From: Metellina segmentata
Lineage: Eukaryota; Arthropoda; Arachnida; Araneae; Tetragnathidae
Reading direction: 5' to 3'
Length of the DNA stretch: 64,000 nt
NCBI GenBank assembly: GCA_947359465.1
Contig: OX375878.1
Coordinates: 78,908,416-78,972,415 of the forward strand
Below, in pieces: positions 24,957-35,787 of this stretch (position 1 is its first letter; each line of letters starts with the position of its first letter). The notes below the pieces were generated by a model. The model searched no databases. It saw only the letters and a list, made by a program, of their open reading frames with translations, and was not told the origin of the DNA. Position numbers and translations under genes: made by a program.

Positions 24957-26356
24957 CACTCATTGCCATAAAAATTTGCGCACCAAGAAAAAGTAGTCAA
25001 TAAGAAACGAAATTTTACACATGTAAGTACTACTTTGATATAAGTAAGTGATTAGAAAATCACAGAAAAAGGATCATTTATTGCAGAAAAAAGTACAAAT
25101 GAACGGAAGTTTTAGTACTCTGTTGGATCCCCTCTAGCGCGAATGCACGATGCGATATGAGCGGGCATTGAGGCATACAAATTCCGTATGACGTCCTGAG
25201 ACATCTCGTTCCACAGTTGCTGTAAACGCGCCTCTAGTTCGACCAAACTCGTAAGGTGTCCAACTTGCCGTCCCAAATGATCCCAGATATGCTCGAATGG
25301 TGACAAATCTGGGGATCGAGCAGGACATGGAAGGGTGGTAATGTGGCGGAGGCAGTCTTGTGACATCCTTGCTGTGGGTGGCCGAGCATTGTCTTGTTGA
25401 AAAATGACTCCTGGGAGCCCTGCCATGAGTGGCATCACATGTGGCTGAAGGATGTCACGGACGTACCGCTGGGTTGTCATTGTGCCAAGGATCAATATTA
25501 GGGGTGACCGTGTATCGTAAGCAATGGCACCCCATACCATCACACCAGCTGTGGGAGCGGTGTGTCGCTGTAAAGCGAAGGCAGGATTGAGGCGTTCACT
25601 ACGGGGCCTCCACACGCGAACACGATTGTCATCACTGTTCAATTTGAATCTAGATTCGTCGCTGAAGACGACCTGGTTCCATTCCGTTGCAGTCCAATCC
25701 CGTCGTGCGCGACACCACTCCAAACGGAGACGTCGGTGGGTGGGTGTCAATGGCAGCGATACCAAATGTCCTTCAGCCAAGCGCCTTGCGATGGTTCGGG
25801 AAGACACAGGGTCCCTTAGTGAAGGTGCTGCTTGTGTCTAGATAGCGGCCAATGAGGTAGTTGGCTCTACGCGTGCGTTTCGTATGATGTGACGGTCTTC
25901 TCGACGACTGGTCTGTCGAGGGCGTCCTGAGCCTGATGTCTCTTCTGTCCTTCTGTCTCTCTGACGTCTCTTCTGTCCACTGGTCCCAACACCTCCTCAC
26001 AGTAAAATCAGAAAGGCCTACTTGGCGAGCTACTCGCTGAGCTGACCACCCAGCTTACATCATCCCGATGATTCTTCCCCTCTCGAACTCTGACAGCTGC
26101 TCATATTGTCTTCGATGGCGGCGTAACGGCATGTCTACCTCAGCGTTTCCTTTGCAAAAGATTAAGTACACTCAAACAAGCTCTGCTTACCTGGTTTATA
26201 CTCCAAGGAGGACGAAGTTCAACGCCCTCTAGTGGCATTACGCAATCACTCTGCATTTCTAATCATTTGCATATCTGGCCGACATGTACCTTCATGCCAA
26301 GTTTCGTTACGATCCCACAATTATTTTTGGTGCGCAAATTTTTATGGCAATAAGTG
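24957..26356 (-). mobile_element. Tc1-like transposon, full-length but defective (1.4 kb)
   Basis: The terminal inverted repeats are about 32 bp and nearly identical. The left one starts CACTCATTGCCATAAAAATT, and the right one in reverse starts CACTTATTGCCATAAAAATT. Both continue into TGCGCACCAA. TA dinucleotides flank both ends (24955-24956 and 26357-26358), the Tc1/mariner target duplication. One transposase gene fills the interior on the minus strand and is disabled (see the entry at 25112-26132). High TIR identity suggests fairly recent insertion. Confidence 0.95.
25112..26132 (-). pseudogene. Tc1-like transposase, broken
   Basis: The start codon at 26132 gives MPLRRHRRQYEQLSEFERGR, the usual N-terminal start of this family, followed by a paired helix-turn-helix region (VARQVGLSDFTVRRCW). 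A stop replaces codon 26 (26055-26057). A 28-bp tandem duplication (25933-25950 repeated at 25961-25978) shifts the frame, and another in-frame stop lies at 25838-25840. From 25807 the frame is open to the end and carries the catalytic domain: FSDESRF (first Asp), QQDNARP (second Asp) and SPDLSPFEHIWD (Glu). By direct count 32 residues lie between the second Asp and the Glu. It cannot make an active enzyme as it stands. Confidence 0.93.
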
Positions 26357-26358
26357 TA

Positions 26359-27798
26359 TTTAGGCCAGTAGGTTTGGCTCTCTTTTAAAAAATCTTATCC
26401 AACGGTAGTAGTGTGATAACGACTTTCTGCCTCTGCTTATCATTTGTTAATTCAAAGTTTTTTAATTTATTGAGAACTGATTAAATATCTAGTTTATTTT
26501 CAATATCTAGAATGGGATATCCTTCCTTGTGTAGCAAAATAGTGACATAGTAACAATCCAAGCTACATAACTCTCCTACCATTGTCACTTCCGAGGTTTT
26601 TTCCCAGTGAATCACAACGTACTAACAAGGCCAATTTTTTAATGCCATACTTTTCACATGTTCGTCGTATTTGGAATCGACACTAGGCACATTTTGAATA
26701 GTTTCTAATGCTGATACAGAATATGTTATCAGTTTCTTGCAAAACTCACTTTACTAGATATGGTAACCTCTTAAAATTTGACAATTTGGTGACCTTCGGC
26801 AAAAAATGATAGTGGCACTCTTTTTTGAAATCGGAACTTTTTAGATGAAAGTTAGCGTTGGGTGAAAACATTCTTACCCCTCACGGCTTTATTTATTTAA
26901 AACTTTTCCAGAAATGTTGCTACAGCTGGATACCGATTATGTGCTTCAATTTATCATAGCAAAAAAATTCAGATGTGTGAGAGAAATATTTAAAGAAAAA
27001 GTTATTTAAAATAATTGTCATACGCAAAACTCCAAAACTTTTCACGCGGGAGAAATAAAAGAGAAATGCAGACGATTATCATAAAAGATAGCTTGAACTC
27101 AAAAATAAAACACGGTTTCGAATTTTAACACATGGTGATAAATTGATGCCTTTTTGGGGGTCGATTCGTATAACACCTAGATTTTAAACAAACATTTTCA
27201 TGTAAGAAAAAAAAAATCTATCCATATTTTTTTTTAAATCTAGGGATAAAATAGATTTGATTTCTAGCAAAAAATTTGTTTCTTTTAGCCAACTTAGCCT
27301 TGTGTCGTCTGCCACTCTTAAAATGTAAAATGTTATTTCTCTCATGTATAAAGGGAATGAGTATAGCAACATTCTTTAGTTGTGGATTTTTAGAAATGTT
27401 CCATTTTTAGTCTGAAGAACTTTCACTCGTGCTATAAGTGGCAGGTGGATTTCAACGGGCAGAAAACACATAAAAAATTTTAAGGTTAGAAATGTTTCGC
27501 CAAGAAGTCGCCAACTCATAAAATTTAAGGGGGTCATAGTTGCTTTAAAAATGAGTTTTGCAAACAACTGATCACATATTCTGAATCAGCATTAAAAAAT
27601 TTACAAAATACGTCTAATGTCCATTCCAAATGCGACGAACATGTGAAAAGCTTCCCTTGTAAGACAGACAATTTCATGCCATACTTTAAAATTCTTCTGA
27701 ACTAATCACACAATCCATTCTATTGCCTATCCGTATAGTGAGGCACTATCATGAGCGCACTCATGTGGGTACACCCCTCTGACACTAAAAAGCAAACA
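26359..27798. other. Intergenic DNA, nothing recognised
   Basis: AT-rich with no conserved gene. Short frames at 27184-27567 (minus) have no recognisable domain. Confidence 0.4.
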
Positions 27799-28374
27799 CA
27801 GTAGAACTCCAATTATCCGAATTAATTAGGTCCAGAAACAATTTTGTTTACATTTTGTACTTACATATTGTATTAATATGTACCATTGCTTGAACATATT
27901 GGTTAAAGTCAGTTGTTTCGCTGTCTTTACTCATTTCCGTGCAGCCATATCACGCATGCGCTTGACGGTGAGTAGCTGTAGATGGTGTCGCCACTCAGGC
28001 ATACGCTCCATCAATTTAAACACTGTGTCAAAGCACTCAAGCGCCTTAGTAGCTGACGGTCCAGCTTCTGGTTTAGTAGCATCGTCGTCTTCATTTTCCG
28101 GATCATCAATGAGTTCTTCTCTCACACTTTGAGTTCATCGTCACTGAGAATCCAGAATCACACACCAGCCACTCGCCTACGTCCTCTGCACTGCACTCGG
28201 AACATCCAGGAATTGTCACTACGACGTTTGGTTTCTTATGTTCTCAATTGACACTTTCTCCACTTCGTTTTTATCATTCACCTATAAGAAACTTTTAAAA
28301 TGCGGAGTTTGTTTATTTCTTTTTTGTTTAAAGCAATCCGGATAACTGGAGTTCGGATTATTGGAGTTCTACTG
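27799..28374 (-). mobile_element. Internally deleted pogo/Tigger-type element
   Basis: The inverted ends are CAGTAGAACTCCAATTATCC at left and, in reverse complement, CAGTAGAACTCCAATAATCC at right (27799 and 28374). TA follows on the right side, and the corresponding left dinucleotide is CA. A minus-strand frame at 27931-28125 (64 codons: acidic segment, then ALECFDTVFKLMER and LLTVKRMRDMAARK) resembles the C-terminal tail of pogo/Tigger (jerky-type) transposases. The DNA-binding and catalytic parts are deleted. Confidence 0.8.
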
Positions 28375-29069
28375 TATATCCTTTTAAATTCAGGGGCGTG
28401 GGCCTATGGGAGGGCTAAGGGAGTTTGGCCTCTTAGACACGGAAACGAAAAAAAAAATAGATTCTTATTTATTTCGTGATTTCACCCAAGAAAGGTGCCG
28501 GGCTTAAGCTCTACATACACAAAACAGCAAATATATCATTTTTTGATTTATTGAACTGATCTTAAATTACGATGAACGTCCACTTTTCTGATTTCCCAGA
28601 CTGTTTAAATTAGGGTTAGCTACTTTACGCTGGTATTCATTGGGCTGTTTCAAATATTCTTTAAGTTAGTAAGTAAGATGTAGGTATGAGAGATAAAAGA
28701 TGGGGACGAATCGGGGAGTCAGCATTTCAGACAATATAAAGATAATTTGCAAGGGAACATCCACAAAGACAATTCTCTCTTATGTTTTCATTTTACCAGG
28801 GGTTACTTTCGAGAGTCGAATAGTTGTTGACAGGCGTTCAGGACAGGAATATCTTAATCACCTCAATCAGGGAAATCGATGATTATTCCGTTACATATCC
28901 AGCAATCCCGATTTTTCTGTAAATATTGATTTGTCCATTTTTGTATGTCGATTATCTGAAAGCTGACAAAATATTACATTCTTTGGCAAGTAGTTTAGTA
29001 ATGGCTTTTCTGTGTTTCAAGAACTTTACATTTAACAAATTTAAAATACCGGAACTGAAAAATTAAGAG
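28375..29069. other. Intergenic DNA, nothing recognised
   Basis: No conserved gene or known repeat was recognised. Confidence 0.4.
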
Positions 29070-29296
29070 GATTGGTTGAAAGAAGCAAGGATTATATTCG
29101 TCTAAGCTACGCCAGATACAAGACAGACAGTATCAAGTAAAGGACATACACAAGGAGATCTCCTTTGTACACACACAAGGAGAGTTCTTACAGTCACAGA
29201 AGAGAGAGACACAACTAAGTAGGAATCGAACATTCGCCAACTGCAATTCAGATTGCTAGCGCAGTGGACATACCCACCTAGTCACGACGGCCCCCA
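29070..29296 (-). repeat. SINE-B copy, reverse orientation
   Basis: In reverse complement it starts GGGGGCCGTCGTGACTAGGT, with TAGCAATCTGAATTGCAGTT and a B-box-like AATGTTCGATTCCTACTTAG. It then runs through TCTGTGACTGTAAGAACTC to a tail with TACTTGATACTGTCTGTC. It is collinear with 35560-35787, with a short internal duplication (ACACAAGGAGA twice). Confidence 0.65.
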
Positions 29297-29734
29297 TGAA
29301 AAATTTAGAAAAGGCATACACGCGTTTTACCATTTGAACACAGAAATGATGCTTGTGTATTTTTGAGGTTATCAATATTAAAAGTGACTGAAGTTCCTTC
29401 TTCTGTATAGATTTATTCTATTTCAGACATTTATCTCTTCGCATTTTTCGAATAAGCATTTATACTTAAAGAAAGAGTTAATTGTAATTGGAAAATAATT
29501 TTTGTATAAATAAATTATACTATTAAAACATTACAAAATGTTTACGCAATTTGACAAAATTTTATTCGATTGCCTTTTTTATCCTTCTTATAACGTAGTG
29601 CTTGAATTCCAGGTTTATTGCATTGCATAAGGTTTTTTACTAAATAATTACACTATACATTGTTTTGCAGTTTTATGATTATTTACGAACTGAAAACTAT
29701 TAAATGGTTTGCATTGGAGAAATTCCTTAAAGTT

Positions 29735-29793
29735 GGTGTTGCCAATAGCTAGTTGTGTTGCTCCAGTGCGACGTTAATTAAATAGCTATCTTA
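29735..29793 (+). repeat. SINE-A 3'-end fragment
   Basis: It contains TTGCCAATAGCTAGTTGTGT, then GCTCCAGTGCGACGTTAATT, the family's 3' end. It is 5'-truncated. Confidence 0.65.
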
Positions 29794-30079
29794 AAGTTGT
29801 CTACATCATACTGCTTATCAAATTATTAGATAGTCTCAAAAGTTGTTAGCCCAGTGTTAGAATTGACTGCTAGCAAAGCCGTCACACTGATTAACGAAAA
29901 TAAGGAAATTTTATAAGTTTTCGAGTATTGAGTAGTCTTATTTTAATAGCGAGTTTAGTAATGGAAAAAGACGCTTAAATCAGTTTGTCAACATTGACAA
30001 TAGCGAAATCATTGAAGTAATCGCGATATTTTTGAGATCGGAACTACAGATAATTCATTTAGCAAAAGTAGCATATGTA

Positions 30080-30676
30080 CGAGGTTTGTTCAATAAAGAA
30101 TGATCATAACTTTTTTTTAAAGGTGATTAAAAAAATCAAGAAAAATAAAATTCATATTGAATGTGTAGCGGGATAAGTGGAGAATAGATAGCGTACGTTT
30201 CACGGTCATGACGTCATTGCTGAGGACTTGGCAGCCGGCCAAGAACGCCTTGTTTTACTTTCGTCCACGGCAAAAATGGATGTGACACGTGAATTGCAAT
30301 ACACTGCATTGAAATTTGGTTTTCGCCTCAACAAATCGTCAGATCTTTCAAAAACCAATGTCATGTTTGTTCCACATCCTCCATGTAGTACTGATGTACA
30401 CCATGCGATTTTTTTTTTCTTTTCCCGAATTTGAAGAAACACCTCCGGGAAATGGGGTTTTCATCATCACAGGCATTGGTAAAAGTTGCGTTGGTGATTT
30501 TGAAGGACCTCTCAAAAAATGGCTTCCAGAATGTGTTTGAAGACTGGAAAAGAGGTGGAGTTAAGTCCATTGCATGTAATGGAGAGTATTTTGAGAAAGA
30601 CCATAAAAATTTGGAGGATTAGTACAGGAAACTATTTTTTATTAATTTATGATCATTCTTTATTGAACAGCCCTCG
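30080..30676 (+). mobile_element. Internally deleted mariner element with transposase remnant
   Basis: The inverted ends are CGAGGTTTGTTCAATAAAGA (from 30080) and, in reverse, CGAGGGCTGTTCAATAAAGA (to 30676). Both extend to ATGATCATAA and are flanked by TA. At about 0.6 kb it is half the usual 1.3 kb. The plus strand keeps the C-terminal part of a mariner transposase across frame shifts: FVPHPPCSTDV (the block with the third catalytic residue), then MKKHLREMGFSSSQALVKVA and ...WKRGGVKSIACNGEYFEKD. The N-terminal half is missing. Confidence 0.85.
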
Positions 30677-30925
30677 TAGTTAGAATATTAATATAAATGC
30701 TTATAATACTTTAAGAATCAATTATTAATGTGAGCCGTGTGAAAGTTTTTCTGGTGAACAAACAATTTCCTATGAAAAGAAATCTCCCGAATCTTCATTA
30801 CTCACTTTCTATATTCAGATTCCCATAAATTCTGTAGTCTTAAGGAGCTCGAAAAGCTTACGATACCTAGGTCATGCTGCCAAAATGAAATCCTGCGTGC
30901 TCCCCTGCACACAATATCTGTTAGA

Positions 30926-33178
30926 CACAATGGCCTGAAAAACTGGTGCACCAGTCTTCTTGGTAGGCCACCCACAAGAGCTGAGAATTGCAGAAACACG
31001 ATGGGACATGGACTCCACGAGCTTGTGGAAGTATTCTATACGCATTTAACACCATTCTTCAGGTCCACAATTATGTTGTATTCCGAGGAGTAGGATAACT
31101 GTGTTCCGCAATGCGTTGCATGGCAGATAGACGTTTAATAAGAGACCTAGCACATAAGAGACCGATTGCAATTGAGAGGAGCTTAAAAAAGTGTGATAAA
31201 CATGTCAACTAGTAGTCACGTGATTGTTGTGAAGATTTGACTTGGTTGGCTGATTTGGCATCTTATCTCTTTGGTTGGCGATATAACATTTTTGACAGAT
31301 TCGGTGTCTAGCACATTTCTATAGTGGTGACTGAAATCTCCAAAGTTTACTGCTATTTCGAGGGGACAAATCGGATGATGAATCAATTCACGAGCGTATT
31401 CTCCCGTTCGGTGGACCAATTAGGTGATGAATATTCATTTCCACTCGGCAGAAGAAATTAGTATAAGGGTCATATTACGACTAGTTTTGTTCACATGATC
31501 CAAGGCACATGAAAAGGTTACCATTACCTACTCTACTTTTATATTTCCTCTATGCTCTCTCAGAAGTGGTCGATAACGTTGAGATCTGGTAAGTTGGGGG
31601 GGGGGGGGGGAAGATGACAAGACTCCCAAATTTAGATGAATGCTCCTATCTATATATATAATTCTCTTGCGTGGCACGCAAAAAAGACGCTATTTGTAAT
31701 CGCGTTTTGGCAACACTGTACGATTGTTTGTTTATCGCGAAGTCTCGAGCATCGATTGAATTTATAGCGTTATCGGATGAAATTTTATTGAAAAAAAAAT
31801 GAATTTTAGTCGAGCTGTTGCAGTTTATAATTAGAAATCAAAGAAAGCGGAGGATCTTTTCAAGGCCATTTAAAAAACGGTCCTTTTCAGGGCCAACAAT
31901 TATAGTTCAACAAGACGCTTGCACTACAACTTTCGGCAACAAACTCAATGAAAAAGTGTGGGTCGTTTGAGTGCTGGGAAAATGTACACATAAACAACAT
32001 ACTGGGCATTCAATTTCCAAAGCACCGCTCACATTTCGAGTCAAAATTTGCACAAAGTTTTCATTTGAATTCTGATTTTAGAGATACTGTATATATATTT
32101 TCTGTAATACAGCAAATTTAGATTTGAAAAACATTTTTTTATTAACATATTTTGCAAACAATCCCTTCTGCTAGGACACATGTCTTCATTGAGGCGAGCG
32201 AAGCGAGCATAGGTTCGCGCAGCGAACCAATGAGGATTGCGAAGCAATCCTCCGGGGGTTGGCGAGCGTTAGCGAGCAGGGGGCAGGCCCCCTAGTAACC
32301 ATTATTTGACGTGTCTAGACTTGTGTGGTTGTCCTGTTGGAAGAAGCCAAATCCATCAGAAGAACGCAAGACACGAATATGTATTTCGTCCGAAAGGATG
32401 CACGTCTATCTGAGTTGTTTGTAGACGTACCAGAGGTTTCATTGAATGCCAACTAAGTAACCCCGTAGCATTACGTAGTCACAACCAGTCTGTACGATTC
32501 CCTATTTACATGCAGGATACACGACTTCACGTAGTTTTCTCCACGTACGGATCCCTCGATATCCCTGAAACGCGACTCGTCAGGCTAGATTACTCGTTTC
32601 CAGTCATCAAGTGTCCAGTGACGTTCCCGAGCCCAGGAGAGGCGCATAACTGCGTCGACTGTTCAACAACGGAATTCGAGTTGGACCTCGGCTTCACATG
32701 CCCATATCTTTGAGGGAACGTTTCCCAGTCCACACGCTGACATTGGTTGACGGCGTCTACCATTGAATTATGCTATTTGAGGCAGTGTTCCATGCCTAAC
32801 AAGGGAAACGATACTTGCCAGTCAACACTTGTCACGTTCACCGACTGTTTAAAGCCACACTACTATCTTAAGTTACAGGTTTGGTTAGAATTCATGCAGT
32901 CACGGTACATCTTTGAAATGATAGTACGTGATAATCCAAACTTCTCTACCTCCGAAATTCTATGACCCATCTCATGACAACCAACTTTAAAACCACGTTG
33001 AAAAGCATGACAATTTGCCATTCTCACGGAAGAAAGTGCTTTAGAAGCCTTAAAAGGTCTATCGCTCTCTATATGCACTGGCTGACGCAATAAGATAGTG
33101 CATAGATGGCGTTGCTCTGTATTTTGCATTACAGTGCATAAGCTCATTTGTACCAGTTTTTCTGGGATTTTTTCAGTG
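30926..33178 (-). mobile_element. Decayed Tc1-like transposon, interrupted by a Helitron
   Basis: The ends share an inverted AGAAAAACTGGT(A/G)CA core (left near 30937, right near 33150-33163), with TA after the right end. The minus strand holds transposase pieces. One is a helix-turn-helix start near 32865-32990 (GCHEMGHRISEVEKFGLSRT). The other is RLSWARERHWTLDDWKRVI, a stop, then PDESRF at about 32565-32640, which carries the first catalytic Asp. The Helitron at 31649-32295 splits it. About 400 bp near 31130-31540 have no counterpart in the related copy at 46937-47803 and may be another insertion. The left border is approximate. Confidence 0.7.
31649..32295 (+). mobile_element. Non-autonomous Helitron, copy 2 (nested)
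   Basis: The 5' end is TCTATATATATAATTCTCTT after an A, and the 3' end is ...GGGGGCAGGCCCCCTAG followed by T. It has the same internal order as 7956-8597, including GCGAGCGAAGCGAGC and GATTGCGAAGCAATC. The sequence on either side of the insert joins into the Tc1-like element and matches its intronic relative near 47220-47250. This gives an occupied/empty site pair that confirms both borders. Confidence 0.9.
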
Positions 33179-33487
33179 TATATGCATGTGCTATAGTTCA
33201 GGGTTAGGATTTTTGATGTAGTTAATAAACATCTCACTGACGCAACACAACAGGTTATTGGCAACGAATGAATTCCGAAGGGTGCGAATTGGGCTTCTGG
33301 GGACGGTCCGGAATCAACAACCGAAGAGAAACGGTTCTGATGCACAAATTCGCTTATTTCACAATTCCTACAAATTTGAATGGTTCAAAATTACCTGTTG
33401 CCAATATTTCCCAACAATTTTGATCACGGACCAGTGCGATGTCAGTTAAAAAAAATATCTACAAATTTGACGGTAATGTAATGGTAA

Positions 33488-34200
33488 TTTTTAGTTAGCG
33501 TCGTACTAGAGCAACACAAAGGGCTATTGACGACGGTCCGGGAGCAGTCCCTTAAGGGAAAGATCCGAGGACAACACCTCGTAATTTTGAACCACGGTCA
33601 GATGACGAAGCAACGCCTGAGCTGGCACCCCACTCTCCAAACTTCCACGCCAACCCAACGTGAGGACTTTCAGCCACGACAGATTTAAGGTGCACCAGCC
33701 GACACTACACCATACGCATACAAACATCCATGCCCGGACCCAAACCTTCCGATCCAAATGCTAACACCTTAACCACTATACCGATTGGTCGACACAAATT
33801 TGACGGTAAGTGAAATAATCAGCTTTTTAGGATTATTTCGGATAAGTATTTAATTAACGTTGCACTGGAGCAAAACAATGAGGATTATTCGGGTATGGTA
33901 TTTTTAATTAACGTCGAATCAGCGACACACCGGGCTTTTGACGGCGGTCTAGAATCAATTCCAAAGGGAAAGAACCGAGGTAATTTTTTTTTTTAGTTAA
34001 CGTCGTACTAGAACAACACAACGGGCTATTGACGACGGTCCGGGATCAGTCCCTTAAGGGAAAGATCCGAGGACAACACCTCGTAATTTTGAACCACGGT
34101 CAGATGACGAGGTCAACACCCAAGATGGAACCTCCTCTCCAAACTTCCACATCACGGTAATCCAGACATTTGAGGCCACGAGATTCAAAAGTTTCTCTCG
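33488..34200 (-). repeat. Cluster of three SINE-A copies, reverse orientation
   Basis: Copies lie at about 33488-33798 (near full length), 33848-33985 (two 3'-end pieces) and 33990-34200 (lacking the tRNA-like head). The first and third share GACGACGGTCCGGGA(G/T)CAGT, CCCTTAAGGGAAAGATCCGA and CAACACCTCGTAATTTTGAA. The tRNA-like head of the first reads, on the minus strand, TCGGTATAGTGGTTAAGGTG (A-box region), with a B-box-like GGTTTGGGTCC. Confidence 0.8.
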
Positions 34201-34384
34201 CAACTCCAGCCAGGTTACTGTGGCCCATAAAAATGCAAACTTTCCATTTAATGTTGTGATTCAGATGTGTGTTAAAACTTTTTTAGATTCGAAACTTGGC
34301 GTCAAATTGAGTATTTAAATTGAAAATTATGTTAGTCTTCAATTTGATATGAAGATTGCATATTTTCCCAATGAATTTGTTTGG

Positions 34385-34645
34385 GTTGGAGTGGGGTGCC
34401 AGATCAGGTGTTGCTTCGTCATCTGAACGTGTTGTCCTCCGATTTTTCCTTTAAGGGATTGATCCCGGACCGTCGTCAATAGACCGTTGTGTTGCTCTAG
34501 CACGACGTTAACTAATAACTACCAATTACCTACCCAATGAATTTGCAGGTTGTCCTTGGATTTTTTCCCTTCGAGATAGATCCCGGACCGTTGGCAATAA
34601 ATCGCTGTGTTGCTCCAGTGCGACGTTAATTAACTACCTGCCTGA
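34385..34645 (+). repeat. Two SINE-A copies, forward orientation
   Basis: 34385-34535 has GGGTGCCAGATCAGGTGTTG, GATCCCGGACCGTCGTCAAT and GCACGACGTTAACTAATAAC. 34545-34645 has GATCCCGGACCGTTGGCAAT and GTGCGACGTTAATTAACTAC. Both lack the tRNA-like head. Facing the reverse-oriented copies just to the left, they create a potential inverted-repeat fold. Confidence 0.75.
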
Positions 34646-35129
34646 TAAATGGTAGATTTGAATTTGTTCTACGAATAATGATTGAAGAGGACGCGGTAAT
34701 TTGCTTCATCTCTTCAGTCTTCATAGAATGTATCTTCATCCATTCGGCCCCATTCACTTGCAATGTAGTGTGGCCCACCACTTAATAATCTTGGAAAGTC
34801 CTGCTCTATATTTTATATACCTTGATGCAAAATGTTATAAACACAAGCTAAAAATATTACAACTTGAAGGGACAGGTCCACAAAGAAGTTCTCGAAAAGG
34901 CTCTAGGCCAGTTGGTCTTTTAATAACTAAAAAAATATGGCTTTAGACAATTTTTATACACATTCGACGTTATTTCAATTAGAACAGTGACATGTTATAT
35001 AAGTAAGCAAATAAAACCTATAATTATCCCATCTAAATATAGCATCAGTTCCATTGTACTTAATAGCAATGCTGATCGTGGTTGAATCAAGTGGTCAAGG
35101 CACACAAATCGTATCGATCAAGAAAATGC

Positions 35130-35285
35130 AAAATAGTGTTTGGTTGTTTAATTATTGTCGAGATCCGAGGACAATTGATGCCACGCGATTTAACGTGCAC
35201 CAATCCCCTACACGGTCTTTCGTTGGATTGAGTTTCAAACTCACAACCCTCCGGTTGCACACACAGTAACGATATAATAGAAACC
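35130..35285 (-). repeat. SINE-A head fragment, reverse orientation
   Basis: It contains GAGATCCGAGGACAA..., then GCCACGCGATTTAACGTGCA and the B-box-like complement GGATTGAGTTTCAAACTC. The middle of the element is deleted relative to other copies. Confidence 0.55.
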
Positions 35286-35559
35286 AAGAGTTAACGCTGA
35301 CACAACGTCTTTCTTGACCCATCACTCTACAAACAAAAACATTCAAAAGGGGAATCAAAGTTCGATTGCTTATTGAAATTATACCTCATTGCAGTCTACA
35401 ATTTTAAATGCTTTTATGCCAATGTATCAATATTTAACAAATGAAAATCTTTCACATGAGAATTGTATAATTTTCCTAGAGGGTGATTAACAGTCGCATT
35501 TCCTGAGCTATCAATGTGCTTAGAAGGAATATAAAATTCTTGACCAGAGAAGAGTTTTT

Positions 35560-35787
35560 TGGTAGGTTTGTTGGGGTTTTATGGCACATGGTCCATATTT
35601 GGCCATGTTGCGCCAGACACAAAACATACAATATCAAGTAAGACACACATAATGAAAGTTTTACTGACACAGAAGAGAAATGCACCCAGGGAGGAATTCA
35701 CTTGACAGGAATTGAACCCGTGTCGCTTTACAACTCAAAGATTGCTAACGCAGTGTGCATACATACTGAGCCACGATTGCCCCCAGA
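35560..35787 (-). repeat. SINE-B (tRNA-derived), best copy
   Basis: On the minus strand it starts GGGGGCAATCGTGGCTCAGT (A-box region), with a B-box CACGGGTTCAATTCCTGTC about 50 bases on. It then has CTTCTGTGTCAGTAAAACTT, CATTATGTGTGTCTTACTTG and a tail GTGCCATAAAACCCCAACAA. It serves as reference for the other five copies in the window. Confidence 0.75.

Noticed and set aside
25524..25841. 105-codon plus-strand frame overlapping the Tc1 transposase
   Set aside because: Opposite-strand shadow of the transposase coding sequence. No independent motif.
33520..33800. Possible tRNA gene in the minus-strand SINE-A head
   Set aside because: The boxes are present but the cloverleaf does not close and the unit is repeated many times.
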